Shown here one piece after another: positions 24,011 through 35,639 of a stretch of DNA of 64,000 bases. The stretch comes from Synaphobranchus kaupii. Lineage: Eukaryota > Chordata > Actinopteri > Anguilliformes > Synaphobranchidae. The notes under the pieces were generated by a model. The model searched no databases. It was not told where the DNA came from and worked only from the letters and a program-made list of their open reading frames with translations. Every line of letters begins with the position of its first letter. Within the stretch, counting starts at the first letter, position 1. The stretch spans positions 13,550,940 to 13,614,939 of the forward strand of contig CM056380.1 of NCBI GenBank assembly GCA_029718625.1, read 5' to 3'. The position numbers and the translations under genes are program-made.

Positions 24011-27000
24011 GTGTCTGCCTGTTTATTTGTGTTTGTGTGTGTGCACATTTGAGGTTGTGGGAAGTTGTTACAAGCATAATTCTATATTTAAAACATGACA
24101 AAACAGCAGAGACAGAATCGATGTTTCACGCCGACGCTCTGTAGCCTGGGCCTAATTCCTCTGTCATGGTGGCTTATCATCTGAGCAAAAGCAAGCACAG
24201 AGTCAGAAACAGCAACGTGACGGCGAGTAACACTTAAATATGATACAAAAACCCTGGAAACATACGGAAAACTATATTAGAAGTGAGAAACGTTTAAATT
24301 AATGCCTGCAGGGGAATCCAATTAGGTAAACTTTCAGCGACAGTAGAGGATTTCATTCAATCATGTTTATCGATGAAAGGCATTTTGGCCATGCATTAGC
24401 TGCCTGGCGCTGATCATAAAACGCTCTGCCCAGTTTCTGAGAGACATCTGCTGTGTTCATTGTTGACTCTCTGAACAGTATTATTTGTGAGTTTGCTGTT
24501 ACCTCAGTGTTAGTGGGCCTTTCAATTGAATGGCGGCTCAGCTGATTCAAATGCTTTGTTTAAAAAAACAAAAACAGAACTAGTGGTATTTTTTGCTGCC
24601 ATTGGACATGGGTGCCCTCAGGCTAAAATCAGATTCAAACACTGAGCTCTAGCAATGCTAACACTGTTAGCGATGCTATGCTATGCTATGTACGAGCTCT
24701 CGGTAATGAAGTCACTCTTCCCCCAGCGAACCAGAATCTGGAAAGGGTAAGCAACGTGAGCTAATTCAGTGTCCATTAGCATTAGCGTTGAGAGCAGGCT
24801 ATTCTACACAAAGCCATATTTGCTGGAACACGGTGTGGAAGCCCAGGTGCGCTAGCTTCCCTCCAGATGAAAAGTCTTACGATTGAATCAATCCAATTTC
24901 ATTGAGGATTTGCAGAGGGATTTGTCCCTGGTCCTTATTTTATCAGACAGATTAACATTAAGCTTATTTAAATGGTTACAAAAATGCAGGGGCTGTAGAT
25001 TTTAAGCACATAGTTAGAACATAATTTAGTGAATAGTATTGCCTGTTACTTTCACCTGTGAATTAAAAAAAATCTTTTTCCAATTATGCCTGTAATGTGA
25101 TAATGTCTCACAATGTACAATCTAATAAATTATTTTCCTTGACAGAAGATGGGCCAGTCTTCTGAAAATATTGAAACTTCCATCAGTTGAAAATGAATTA
25201 TTGAAGTTGTTCAATTATAGTTCTCATATATCCAGAGAGACTTTGGCATGCTGTGCAGCATAAGCATGTTTAAATTAAAATGAACTACTGGAAATTTGGT
25301 TTACATTTGTTTGCTTGAGATGTAATAAAATATTTTAGAGAATGACAAGTGTGAAACACTTTTACTTATGTATGGGGAGATATTAATTATTTCCTTGTAG
25401 ACTGTATTAATCGCTGACCATAATTAAATTATTTCAGTCAATATCACAAGTTCAGATTCATCTGCATCTTATTGGATGGCCCAGTTACTCTACTGTGATG
25501 TCATTACCCCACTGTTTTCATCTTCCTATGATCTAAATGGATGTATATTGTAGTGACTACACTAGCAACGTAATTAACCTGAGTTTATGCTGTATATATG
25601 TAGGTATGTAATAAGTGTAATGTATGGTGTTAGGGTTTATGCTCAAACCTTATATTCATTATGAAATAGTAGCTGTAGTTTTGTGTTGATTTTAGCTTGG
25701 ATTAAATTAACATTTTTTCTTAGCGTGAGCAACAATTAATTCTTGAACTTCATTGAACAAAAGTTCAGTGAACTCCCAAAATTAATTCACCAATCTGTCT
25801 TTGTGATGAAAGAATGTTAGTCACGCATTTATTTGTAAGTCAAATAAAGGAAAAATGCTGATTTTTATCCAGGCGTCAGTGTAGATTTATGCAAATGGAA
25901 TCAGAGCATATCTTTGCTCTTTTATCAAGCTGCTTTGTGCAAAGTTCTGAGGTTGTTTTCTGAAGTGAATTATATATTTCTGTGGATTTGATTCTTTTGA
26001 TATATAATTCAGCATATAAATCAGCTATATAAATCTGGTCATAATATACAGGAATTCCCTTGTTAAAGGATGATGAAACACAGGTGGTATGATACGCGTA
26101 AACCTAGCTTTTTATTTATTTCTATGCTTGTGAAATAAGTGATGAATTGGCGATCATAAAATTAGGAGAAACTTCTGTAATGAAAAAAATCGCTCTTTAT
26201 GAGAACATGTAATGGTCTCTATGGTTTTATTTAACTGGCAGTTAGGTGAGTCAGACAGCTTTGGTTGACAGTACGAGGTCTTCAGTTTAGTCATTTACGC
26301 ATCATGTCATGCAGTGAGATAGTTTGGGGAACCTGAGGGAAACGGAGAGCATATTGTGCCTTTCAGCCGTAGCACAAGTTCTGGGGAGCGCTTCAGCGCT
26401 ACCTGTCTGGGTTTAATCAGAAACGGCCCATGTTTTTTTTGGTGATACCACCAAAGTAAAACAAACACTTTATCCACTGCACCTTGCAAAACGAGCGCCT
26501 CACGATTTGCCTTTCACAACATGCTGTTTGGCCTTGTTATGGACACATCCCACTATTTTACACAGCATGCAAAAAAAACCTTGTCGTGACCTGGGCCAAG
26601 TTTTACCTGGATGGAACGTCCCTGCCACGGAAATGCTGACTGCATTCAGGTAGAGCTGGACCACTGCCAGTGTGGGGTCCCTGATAGAGGAATCCGCTGT
26701 GCCTTCAGGGTAAATGCTGCGTCATCCTGCTTTTCTACAGACACACTGTTTTTATGAAATGAAAGGTTTCTTTCTGTAAAGACTAGATCGGACGGGTGCA
26801 TGTTGAAAACGAGAGCTCCCTTGTGCAAGCAAAAGCAGACTATCTCCAGATTTATATTAATATTATTGATCGTGTTTGATTGTGTGACCTTCTTGAAATG
26901 ATAGTTTACATTTTGATATTTATTTTTAGATTTGCTACCGACTATAATATTATAACCTTTCTCCTATATTGCTACAACTGTTTACTGCTACCTATGTCTT

Positions 27001-27514
27001 ATTTGTCAAAAATAAGCACATACACAGTGACATACAGTAACTTGCATAGACAATCAGATTCCTGATTGTCCAAGTTGAAAATCACAGTGTCGTGTGAACA
27101 ATGTTAACTGTTTACCACATCACTCAGCACAACCCTGTGACTTATCAGTAGCTACATGATGCAGCATAACAATAGTTGTAATCCGAGTACAGACTTAAAA
27201 CACAATTATACTCACCTGCGGGTAATGTGGACACTGTAAGAGCTGTGGGTAATGTGGTTCTGCAGAACACCAAGGTGGACTTGGTGCTCTGCAGAACATC
27301 ACTATTTATGTTGCTCCACAATTTGTGCAGCTTGGACATACAGTCGTCGACAAGCACAAATTGAAAATTTGTTTTTGTTCTTGGGTGAGAAATAATATTG
27401 ATCAGGGCCTAATTTTCCATAACCATTGTAGCAGTAGCAAATCTTTGAGTCGTTCAACATCAATAATCCAAGATGGTCTTTGTTACTATCTTTATCAATG
27501 ATTTAAATAATCTA
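24011..27514. other. repeat-poor AT-rich intergenic stretch
   Basis: 3.5 kb almost free of tandem repeats and recognisable transposons, unlike the rest of the window. Rich in TAATTA-type homeodomain cores (for example 24,900-26,150). A good place to look for conserved enhancers. No coding sequence recognised. Confidence 0.4.
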
Positions 27515-28610
27515 ATTTATTTCTTTATTTGACCTTTATATTACCAGGTGAGTCACTTGGTGTTAGGAGATTAATTTGAGATGCAGGGGATTGGATTGAG
27601 GGGGTGGGGTTGGGGTAAAAAGGAAGGTGAGGCCTTTGTGGAAGAGTTTTGCTGTGGGACAAAAGCACGTTATTGATTAAAATACCACCCACTATACAGT
27701 AAAACATCTACATTCTCCCAGCTCATTATTTTAAATGTATGTGACTTGAGCTATAAAATCATTTATAGTTATGAAAGTCTGCAATTTCAGAGTTTTTTGT
27801 TGTCCATTTCCGAGCAGAGGGAGCATAAAACATGAAGAGTTCTGGGTACTGAGGCATGTAAAAAGTCCTGCGATCGCAAACTCTAAGTTAGTATTGATGT
27901 GAAGGAGAAGTATGAACGGAGGTAAAAAGGGAACTAACCAATGATTGCTTTATAAATGAAACTGTACCAATGAAGCAGCCTTCGAACAGTCAAAGAGAGC
28001 CTGTTCACTTTTGCATAGAGTACAATGATGTGTAAGTGGTATATAGCCTGTAATAAATCTTAAAACACCATGGTAACCTGTGTCCAACATATGTAGTGAG
28101 GTGGTCCAGGCATTATAAAATACATCACCATAATCCAGTTCTGGTAAAAAAAATTTAAAAAAAATTGTTTCTGAAATAGAAACCTAACCTCACTTTTAAT
28201 TTCTTAACCAGATTTTTGATGTGTAGTTTAAAAGACAAGCTGCCATCAAGTAAAAAGCCCAGGTATTTGAAGGTGGATACCATCTGAATTGGAATACTTT
28301 GTGCTGTTTGTATTGAGGCAAGACTATCCGGTTTTGTCTTCAACTTAGTAAAAATCATAATTTTTTTTTTTTTACGGATTTTAAACAAGCTTTAAGTGCT
28401 GAAGTTGGGATTCTATTTATTTAAAAACATTTTGCAGATTTTCCAGAAGCTTTGTCAAAGTAATAGCACAACAGCAAATTACAGTGTACGGCATAAAATT
28501 ACACTTTTGCCTAAACTATTGATAAAAATAGTAAATAACAATGGTCCTAGAACAGAACCTTGTGGCACCCCCTTGTGGACAGATAAAACATCGGAATAAA
28601 AACCATCAGC
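27515..28610 (-). pseudogene. 3' part of a dead non-LTR retrotransposon (reverse transcriptase)
   Basis: On the reverse strand 28590-28500 reads KGVPQGSVLGPLLFTIFINS, the conserved reverse transcriptase block before the catalytic motif. Further on come FKYLGFLLDG (near 28260), LDYGDVFYNAW (near 28120), HGVLRFITGY, LTHHC and YAPSARKW (near 27820). It ends at about 27520 with the acctggtaatataaaggtc tail usual for fish LINEs. The YADD catalytic site is lost and several stops and frameshifts interrupt it, so it is inactive. It belongs to the Jockey/L2/Rex-like group; the clade is uncertain. Confidence 0.85.
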
Positions 28611-28784
28611 CTGAAAGATTTAATTCCGTGATAATCTGAGCCTGATCTCTGGATTTACAACGCAACAGGGGATGAAGTGAACAGGGATGGAACAGAGAGA
28701 GGGAAACACAAAGGTTTTAAAAAATATATTTGATAATAGGGAGACCCAGTTGAATCAAATGAAATACTGATCATCCCTGCCTGC

Positions 28785-29030
28785 AGGGCACCCAGAGAGT
28801 TCTGGACCATAAGCAATATGCCCCCTTGGCACACCCAGAGGGTTGTGTACCATTAGCAATGCCCCCTTGGGGCTTCCAGATAGTTCCGTACCATAAGTAA
28901 TGCCCCCTTAGGGCAACCAGAGAGTTCTGTACCTTTCGCAATGCCCCCTGGGGGCACCCAAAGAGTTACGTACCATCAACCCCCTGCAAGGCGCCCAGAG
29001 AGCACTGTTCCATTGCCCCCCTCTGCAGGT
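28785..29030 (+). repeat. diverged ~42-bp repeat, about 6 copies
   Basis: Units share cccagagagttctg and accataagcaatgcccccttg with much divergence; an old array. Confidence 0.8.
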
Positions 29031-29500
29031 ATGAGGTAATGTCTGGGTTTGACGCCTAACTGCAGAGCCAGTCTAGCACACCCTTCGAGAATAATAACAC
29101 ATCGCTCTCCGCTCTTCAGAATAACAGCAGGTTTTTTCCCCCCCTTTCTTTAGCATTTTTAGCCATGCCTTTTGCCTTTTTCCCTCTCTTCCACCCTCCC
29201 TTTCTCCATTTTTCCCTTTTCGCTGTGTAAGTCACAGCGGGCGGGTGTCTTTGTCTGCCTCAATCGCACTAGTAAACACAATACTGTTCCTCTCTCAACC
29301 TGTCACTTACTCATCCCCCGGTTTATCTGGCTCAGTAACTCCCTCCTGCTCCCCCCAAACTGACCTGTGGGCAAAATGGCTGCCGCCGTGCATGTTGCCC
29401 AGGTGGGGCAAAACAGCGGTGGTTCATGTCAGTTTCCCCCTTCAATGTGAAACACTTGAGATGATGAGATGAAAGACGACAGCACTGCAATAGATTGTTG
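29031..29500. other. intergenic segment
   Basis: Pyrimidine-rich at 29135-29220. No exon recognised. A short (GTT)n run at 29494-29511 leads into the SINE. Confidence 0.4.
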
Positions 29501-29509
29501 TTGTTGTTG

Positions 29510-29706
29510 TTTGCAGTAGTAATACGGCGGCAGTGTAGGCTCGATTCCCAGGTAGGACACTGCCGTTGTACCCTTGAGCAACGTGCTTAACCTGAATTGC
29601 TTCAGTATATATAACTCAGCTGTAAAAATGGATAGTATGTCAAACAAAATGCTAAATATTGTCTAAGTGGCTCTGGATAATTGCATCTGCTAAATGGCAG
29701 TAATGT
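29510..29706 (+). mobile_element. V-SINE-type element, 5' truncated
   Basis: Box B-like ggctcgattcccaggt at 29538, then the conserved middle cccttgagcaacgtgcttaa and the tail tggctctggataattgcatc tgctaaatggc ending in gtaatgtaa. The box A end is missing, replaced by the GTT run. Family assigned by eye. Confidence 0.75.
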
Positions 29707-30300
29707 AAGGCAGTAATAGTGGCAGCAGTAGCCTGATATGACTGGACTGATCTGCGGCCCGCTTGGCTCAGAGGTGTCCTTCCCTCTGGCTCTTTGACTC
29801 CGGAAGAGACTGGGTTACTACCATATAGTTTTCCTCTTAACCAAAACTGAAAATATCAATGCATTCATTTTGTGCAACAGGAAGTGCAGTCTTGGTCACA
29901 TTGAAGAGTATTTTGTGTATCTACTGTGTCTACAAATATAGAATGTTACAGAACAAGTACATTCACCCACAGCCTCCTGAAACTCCCAACTTGAATGCTT
30001 TAGCATGAATAACAGTTATGCACATAAAGGACATTTCTGTGCCTGTCTGTCTCTATGCCTGTGATGTGTCTGTTTCTGTGTCTGTCTCTGTCTGTGTCAG
30101 TATTTGTGTCTGTAATTGTATCTGTGTCAGTATCTCTGTCTGTGTCTGTGGGAGCCAGGTGCACTGTGACATAAACCCAAATCAGACAGAGTCCTGAGAA
30201 CTTTGCCCCCAACCTGGGTATAAAAATAACCTGCATTCTGACAAAAGATCTGCAGAATCTCACCATGCAGAGACCACCATTCACAAAAAAACTAATTCAC
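29707..30300. other. intergenic segment
   Basis: Contains an imperfect tgtctctgtctgtgtc stretch at 30040-30150. Otherwise nothing recognised. Confidence 0.4.
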
Positions 30301-30357
30301 ACTAATATATACGCTTGCACACCCACACCCACACCCACATACACAAACATGCGAGCG

Positions 30358-30391
<34 letters not shown>

Positions 30392-30506
30392 TCTCTCTCT
30401 CTCTCACACAAACACACATGCTCACATAAACATGTGGAACATACACACACACACACATGCTCATATACATTCACACAGATAAAACACATAAACATGTGAA
30501 ACACAT
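30301..30506 (+). repeat. CA-rich tract left of the Tc1 element
   Basis: CA runs with ctctctct and acatgctc interruptions. The CA-rich tract resumes right of the element at 31198-31270, so the transposon landed inside it. Confidence 0.9.
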
Positions 30507-30507
30507 A

Positions 30508-31195
30508 CAGTTGAAGTCGGAAGTTTACATACACTTCGGCTGAAGTCATTAAAACTCATTTTTTACCACTCCACAGATCTCATGTTGGCAAACTATAGTG
30601 TTGGCAAGTCAGTTCGGACATCTACTTTGTGCATGACACAAGTAATTTTTCCAACAATCGTTTACAGACAGATTATTTCACTTTTAATTCACTATATCAC
30701 AATTCCAGTGGGTCAGAAGTTTACATACACTAAGTTGACTGTGCCTTTAAATTTTTAATATTTGGTCACATATCCTTTGCATGCCATGACGTCCTGATGT
30801 CTGTGACCCAACAACATCAAAAGACTCTTGATCTTATTTTCTGGTACTCTTACAAGCGATACTATAACGTCACTGCATCTGAATGGATCTCTATGGGAAT
30901 TGGGGGTGAGACTAGATTTAGCTGTAAATTATGCTGGAACAGAATGGAATGCATGATTGGTAAAATGGCTGTAAGTCATCAAGGGTCTGAGGTATCAAAC
31001 AAGCCTCAAACCATCACTCTGCTGCCAGATATGCAGTAGATATGGATGGATCACTTTAAGGGTTGTTTCTCCTGACAAGTTTTCCTATTGAACTCTAAAA
31101 ATAAGTCAGGAGAAGAAACCCTTAAAGTGATCCATCCATAAAAATTAGTTTTAATGACTTCAACCTAAGTGTATGTAAACTTCCGACTTCAACTG
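30508..31195. mobile_element. non-autonomous Tc1 element with Sleeping Beauty-like ends
   Basis: Begins CAGTTGAAGTCGGAAGTTTA and ends with its reverse complement, flanked by TA on both sides. An inner direct repeat gtgggtcagaagtttacata lies at 30709-30730, as in Sleeping Beauty-type ends. The 688-bp interior has no transposase; it carries a strong hairpin (31041-31140). Confidence 0.95.
31041..31140. repeat. 100-bp hairpin inside the Tc1 element
   Basis: Arms 31041-31076 and 31105-31140 (tatggatggatcactttaag and its complement) pair over 36 bp with two or three mismatches around a 28-nt loop. Confidence 0.93.
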
Positions 31196-31197
31196 TA

Positions 31198-31203
31198 CAT
31201 ACA

Positions 31204-31270
<67 letters not shown>
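31198..31270 (+). repeat. (CA)n microsatellite
   Basis: About 33 CA units directly after the Tc1 element. Confidence 0.95.
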
Positions 31271-32108
31271 ATGTATAAAACACAAATACATGTAGAATAA
31301 GCTCTCTTTAATCCCTAGCAACACAACAACAAAACCTAGCAACTCAAGGCCAGCTGAACCTTCTTTGAATTTTCATCATTTAATAGGAAAGTATAATGGT
31401 CCTAATCTAATTTCGGTGTGACAGTCTCCGCTGCCGAGCGCAGCTTCCTCTCCATTTGGCCCCTGGGTTGTCTGCATTGACTCTGAAACGAAAAGTCTCC
31501 CACGCTGTCCTCCTACCCTCTGCCTCTGCCCAAACATTGCAGTCCTGGGATGAACCAGCTCTCCTCTGACTCCTTTTGGCAGCAGAAATTTATATTCTCC
31601 CTGTCTTTATGTACTCTGTTAAATCCCACAAACACCTGCGGGTTTAATATATAGAAATATATATAATATATATACAAATGAAAAATGGAACTTATAATCA
31701 TAACTTTAGTTCTTCTTTGCTCATAACTTATAAATACAAAGCGGAAATGCAAAGCCAAACAGCCAAGTACATTTAAATAATCTACCCTCAAATTCTGCGT
31801 GACTGTTGACATGTCAGTTATTTTTGTAGACTGAATGAAAAACAAGCCTCATCCAAATAAATCCATTACTTATCTAAAATGGCGGGGCGTCAGGCTTTTG
31901 ATTTGGAAAATTTGTGGAAAAAAAGAGAGAAGCTGTTGTGTCTTGCCGAGCGGCTACTGACAGTCAAGGCCAAACTTCTGATGCTGTTAGCATGTGAAAC
32001 ATTCCTCTCGTATCACGCGGTACAAGCAATGAGAACACGAGAGAAATTCCTCACGACACTGTCTAGATCCAGGATGAGCAGCGGAGTTCTGAGGAGGATA
32101 AACATTAT
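31271..32108. other. intergenic segment
   Basis: An open frame starting MAGRQAFDLENLW at 31879 runs into the adjacent MITE and matches no family I know; probably not a gene. Confidence 0.4.
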
Positions 32109-32284
32109 GGACCTTGATTTACTAAGACCTTTAGGGTGTGCAATACCTTCCAGCGCACACAAAACCAAAAACACGACCAATGATTGGTGCAAAACAAATT
32201 CCATGACCAATCATTGGTCATGTTATTGGTTTTGTGTGGGCCAAAAGGTTTTGCACACACTATAGGTCAGAGTAAATCAGGCCC
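32109..32284. mobile_element. fold-back MITE
   Basis: Ends ggaccttgatttactaagac and gtaaatcaggccc are imperfect inverted repeats. The interior is also palindromic (ggtgtgcaatacc with ggttttgcacaca; accaatgattggtgc with accaatcattggt). About 176 bp, no coding capacity; superfamily not assigned. Confidence 0.75.
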
Positions 32285-33175
32285 TAGCTTAATGAGCTAA
32301 AGGCAGTTCATTGGAGAGAGAGACCCAGAAACAGTAAATGTAAAGCTTGATACAGAACTGATTTCATTATCTTGTGCTGTAGGGTGAGAGGGTGGGGAAC
32401 TGGCATGGAACCCCGCCGTCCGCTTAACTCATACTCTAATATGTTTGCTTTTATAGGGGAGATGTGAAATTCCTCAAAGATGAAGGCATCTGACAGATCC
32501 ACACTGTAATTTCATCAATGACTACTTGTACAAACGAGTGCGTGTTTAAATGTGAAAAATATATCATTTATTTATTTTTAACTCTCTGTAAATAGATCAA
32601 ACATGTTGCATATTGAAAATATTAATAGAAAATGCTTCACTTTCAAATACCTTTATGCTTAATTTGTTTATAATGTATATGCACAAAATGACATAATTTT
32701 ACTTATCAACTATGCTGTTTAATTATGGTGTAAAAAGTAAATAAAAAAGTATTTTCTGCGTGCAAAATACAAAAATACCTCACGTTGTTTTTTTTTTTAC
32801 TTTAAAAAATTTTTCATAAGGGTACATTTTGTCAAATAGCAGTGCTGTTGTGCAATAGTGTAAATCACAGGTATTTTTCAGTTTTGCTGAAGGAAATATT
32901 CTGAGGTGCTCTACAGTGTTAGATGCTGATAAATTTCATGGCCTCACTCTCTCCTGCATACATAATGCACACTGCTGAGCCCTTTAAAAAAAATCTCCCA
33001 TTTTCTAAAGTGCATATGTTGTCATGAATTTTTATTGTGGTAGTAATACATATCAAATATAGTTTGATATATATATTTTTTTTCACAGTCCTGCTGTGCT
33101 CAGTAAAACCAGTTTTCCATTGTAAACCTTGGAAATAAAGAAGCTGCTATCCATTCTCTAAGTTAAGTTTTCAGT
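32285..33175. other. AT-rich intergenic segment
   Basis: No gene or repeat recognised apart from short A/T runs. Confidence 0.4.
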
Positions 33176-33525
33176 AAGTTTTATACTTTATTAACCCCGT
33201 GGGGTAATTTGTCCTCTGCATTTGACCCATCCTAACTACTTAGGAGCAGTGGGCAGCCACAGTGCAGCGCCCAGGGACCAACTGCAGTTCTGTGGCCGGT
33301 GCCTTTGTCAAGGGCAATGGCAGGAGTATATGTAACCTGACATAGCTGCATGTCTTTGGTGTGGGAGGAAACCGGTTGTACCCGGAGGAAATCAACGTGG
33401 ACACGGAGAGAACATGCAAACTCCACACAGACAGGACCCAGAGCAGGACGGACTGGTACCTGGAACCTCTTTCTTGCAAGGCGACAGTGCTGCCCACCTG
33501 CACCGCCGTGCCACGTCAATATAAA
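33176..33525 (-). mobile_element. mermaid-type tRNA-derived SINE
   Basis: The reverse strand starts near 33525 with ggcacggcggtgcagg tgggcagcactgtcgcc, has the typical gtgtggagtttgcatgttct and tttcctcccacaccaaagac blocks, and ends with aatgcagaggacaaatt and aataaagtataa. Nearly full length. No clear target duplication. Confidence 0.82.
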
Positions 33526-33689
33526 GTGTAAAAGATAGAAACGTCATATTGACATGCCCCCTAGCGCGACAGGTACCTGCACGTGTATATATGATCGATT
33601 TATCGTGCTGTGGGTGTTTTTATTATTATACAGTAAAAATATTATTCAATCTTTTTTTTAAATGAGCACTCATCTGCTACTGTTACAAT

Positions 33690-33880
33690 TAAAGAAACTC
33701 CTGTGATTGGCCTATAGGTGCTCAAGAAACCCAAGTATTGGTTTAGAGGTCCTAAGAAAACACCTGTGATTGGTTAAGAGGTTTTAAAGAAACCCCCGCG
33801 ATTGGTTTAGAGATTTTACAGAAACCCTTGCGATTGGTTTAGAGGTGATAACGAAACACCTGTGACTGGTGTAGAGGTCC
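33690..33880 (+). repeat. ~37-bp diverged repeat, about 5 copies
   Basis: Units share gattggtttagaggt and aagaaaccc. Each has an inverted CCAAT. Confidence 0.85.
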
Positions 33881-34904
33881 CGCCATGTTATATATAGGTT
33901 GGGTCTAAACTGGTCTAATACGTGAGATTGTGTCCCATAGCACCTGTACCTGATACTGCCACATCATCAGTGATGCAGGTTCCGGGCCAGCCACCAGAGT
34001 CCATATTGCAATGTTATAATATTTAAAATGATTTGTTTTCAAATTATTTCAAAGGCCCAGGTTTGAGATAACGATGACACAATTCAAGCCGGCATGATGT
34101 AAGCCGACGTTGCCCTTACCGATGAACAATGACATTTTAAAAAAAGTAAATACAAAGAAAAAGAACACACAAAAAACACAAAAACCAAAAATCGCTTTCG
34201 CATAAGCCGAAATTTGTGAAAGTGGCCATCATACGCATGAATAAATCTGCTGTGGAGAGCAAGGGCATGGCTGCCGTCGGCGTTGTGCAGGTGATGTAAA
34301 GGTAAGACATAGAGAAAGGTCGAGGGGGGGGGGGGGGGTACCAAGGCAGGTGTGGGGGTGCAACTGCTCCAAAACAAAACTTACAAAATAGATGGCTTTG
34401 AGAGGCTCGCACCACTTCATTTCATGAATATGCAAATCCCTTATCAAACCAGTTCTTTCCATCTAATTGCATCATAATCCATATGCTAATTCAGCATGAG
34501 ATTTCTATGCAGACTCCTACTCCGGAGGAACTAAGAATATCAAGCTCCCACGCAGAGTGTAGTGCTCCTGACACACCAGCAGGGGGCAGTAGTGCTGACC
34601 AGACCTGCGCAAGACTCAACCGAGAACAAAACTTCAACAGATGACTTTTGGAATTGATTTTTATTTTACATGCTGGTATATGGACTCCTTGTAAATAGGG
34701 TGATTACCTAAAATTCAGATAGTTTCACATATCCTGTGGAATTCACAGATTTTCCTGTAATACAGCCAGAGGTTATTTTCATGATATCTGAACTGAATTA
34801 AAACTACTACTATATATACAGTTACCGCCAACGAAACAGTGGTTCAGGTGTAGGATATGCTTTTGGTGAGAAATGTATGACCCATAAAGATCTGTGTTCA
34901 CAGT
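33881..34904. other. intergenic segment with G run and CTCF-like motif
   Basis: A G run at 34324-34338 and a strong CTCF-like motif at 34576-34591. No coding sequence recognised. Confidence 0.45.
34576..34591 (+). promoter_or_regulatory. CTCF-like motif, forward orientation
   Basis: CCAGCAGGGGGCAGTA is a full match to the CTCF core consensus. Confidence 0.6.
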
Positions 34905-35050
34905 CAGACATCAAAACAGACAGTGCTTTTGGTCAGACATAAGAATAGACAGTGCTTTTGGTCAGAGATCAGAACAAACAGTGTTTATGGTCAGAGATCA
35001 GAACAGACAGTGTTTACGGTGAGACATTAGAACAGACAGTGTTTAAAGAT
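34905..35050 (+). repeat. ~33-bp repeat, about 5 copies
   Basis: Units share tcagaacagacagtgttt and ggtcaga. Confidence 0.88.
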
Positions 35051-35639
35051 GTCAGAATTTCACTCTCTGGGAAAATAACATCCTCAGCTATGAGTATAGA
35101 TAAAAGTGTGTTCCATGAGAAGAATGATTCTGCTACCAATAAAATATTGCTAATCTACCTGATGGATTCAGACATATTTCTTCTTTACTTGGTTGCTCTG
35201 GGAAAAATATCCATAATTCATCTCCAGAATAAGAATGTTATGAAAAAAAATTGTTTGATGAACAATTTGGTGTTTTTGGTGGAGACACTGCATTTGGGGA
35301 AAGTCCGTTTCTGCCTGACGTCTCCAGCAGCCATTGGCTCAACATTATGAAAGTCATTAGTAGAAATCCTATTTTTGGTTTGACTGATCTAATGGTAATG
35401 TGACGAATGGACAGTAGTTCAGTTCTGAGGTTTAGAAGGGGCATTGGGATAGGAACACAGCGCAGAAGACCAAAGCTAAATAATTTTAGCTTAAGAGCAC
35501 AGGACACACGCTCAGGAAAGTGATACAGTCAGTGGAACAAGGGGAAGACACTGGAGGGACTAAGTCTGTGACTAATGGAAGAAATAAAAACACCAGCCCC
35601 ACCTGGAGAACGAGGAGCCAGCCTTTCACAGCCACGGTG

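Noticed and set aside
31879..32265. 128-codon frame starting MAGRQAFDLENLW
   Set aside because: Its end lies in a fold-back MITE; no family resemblance and no splice context.
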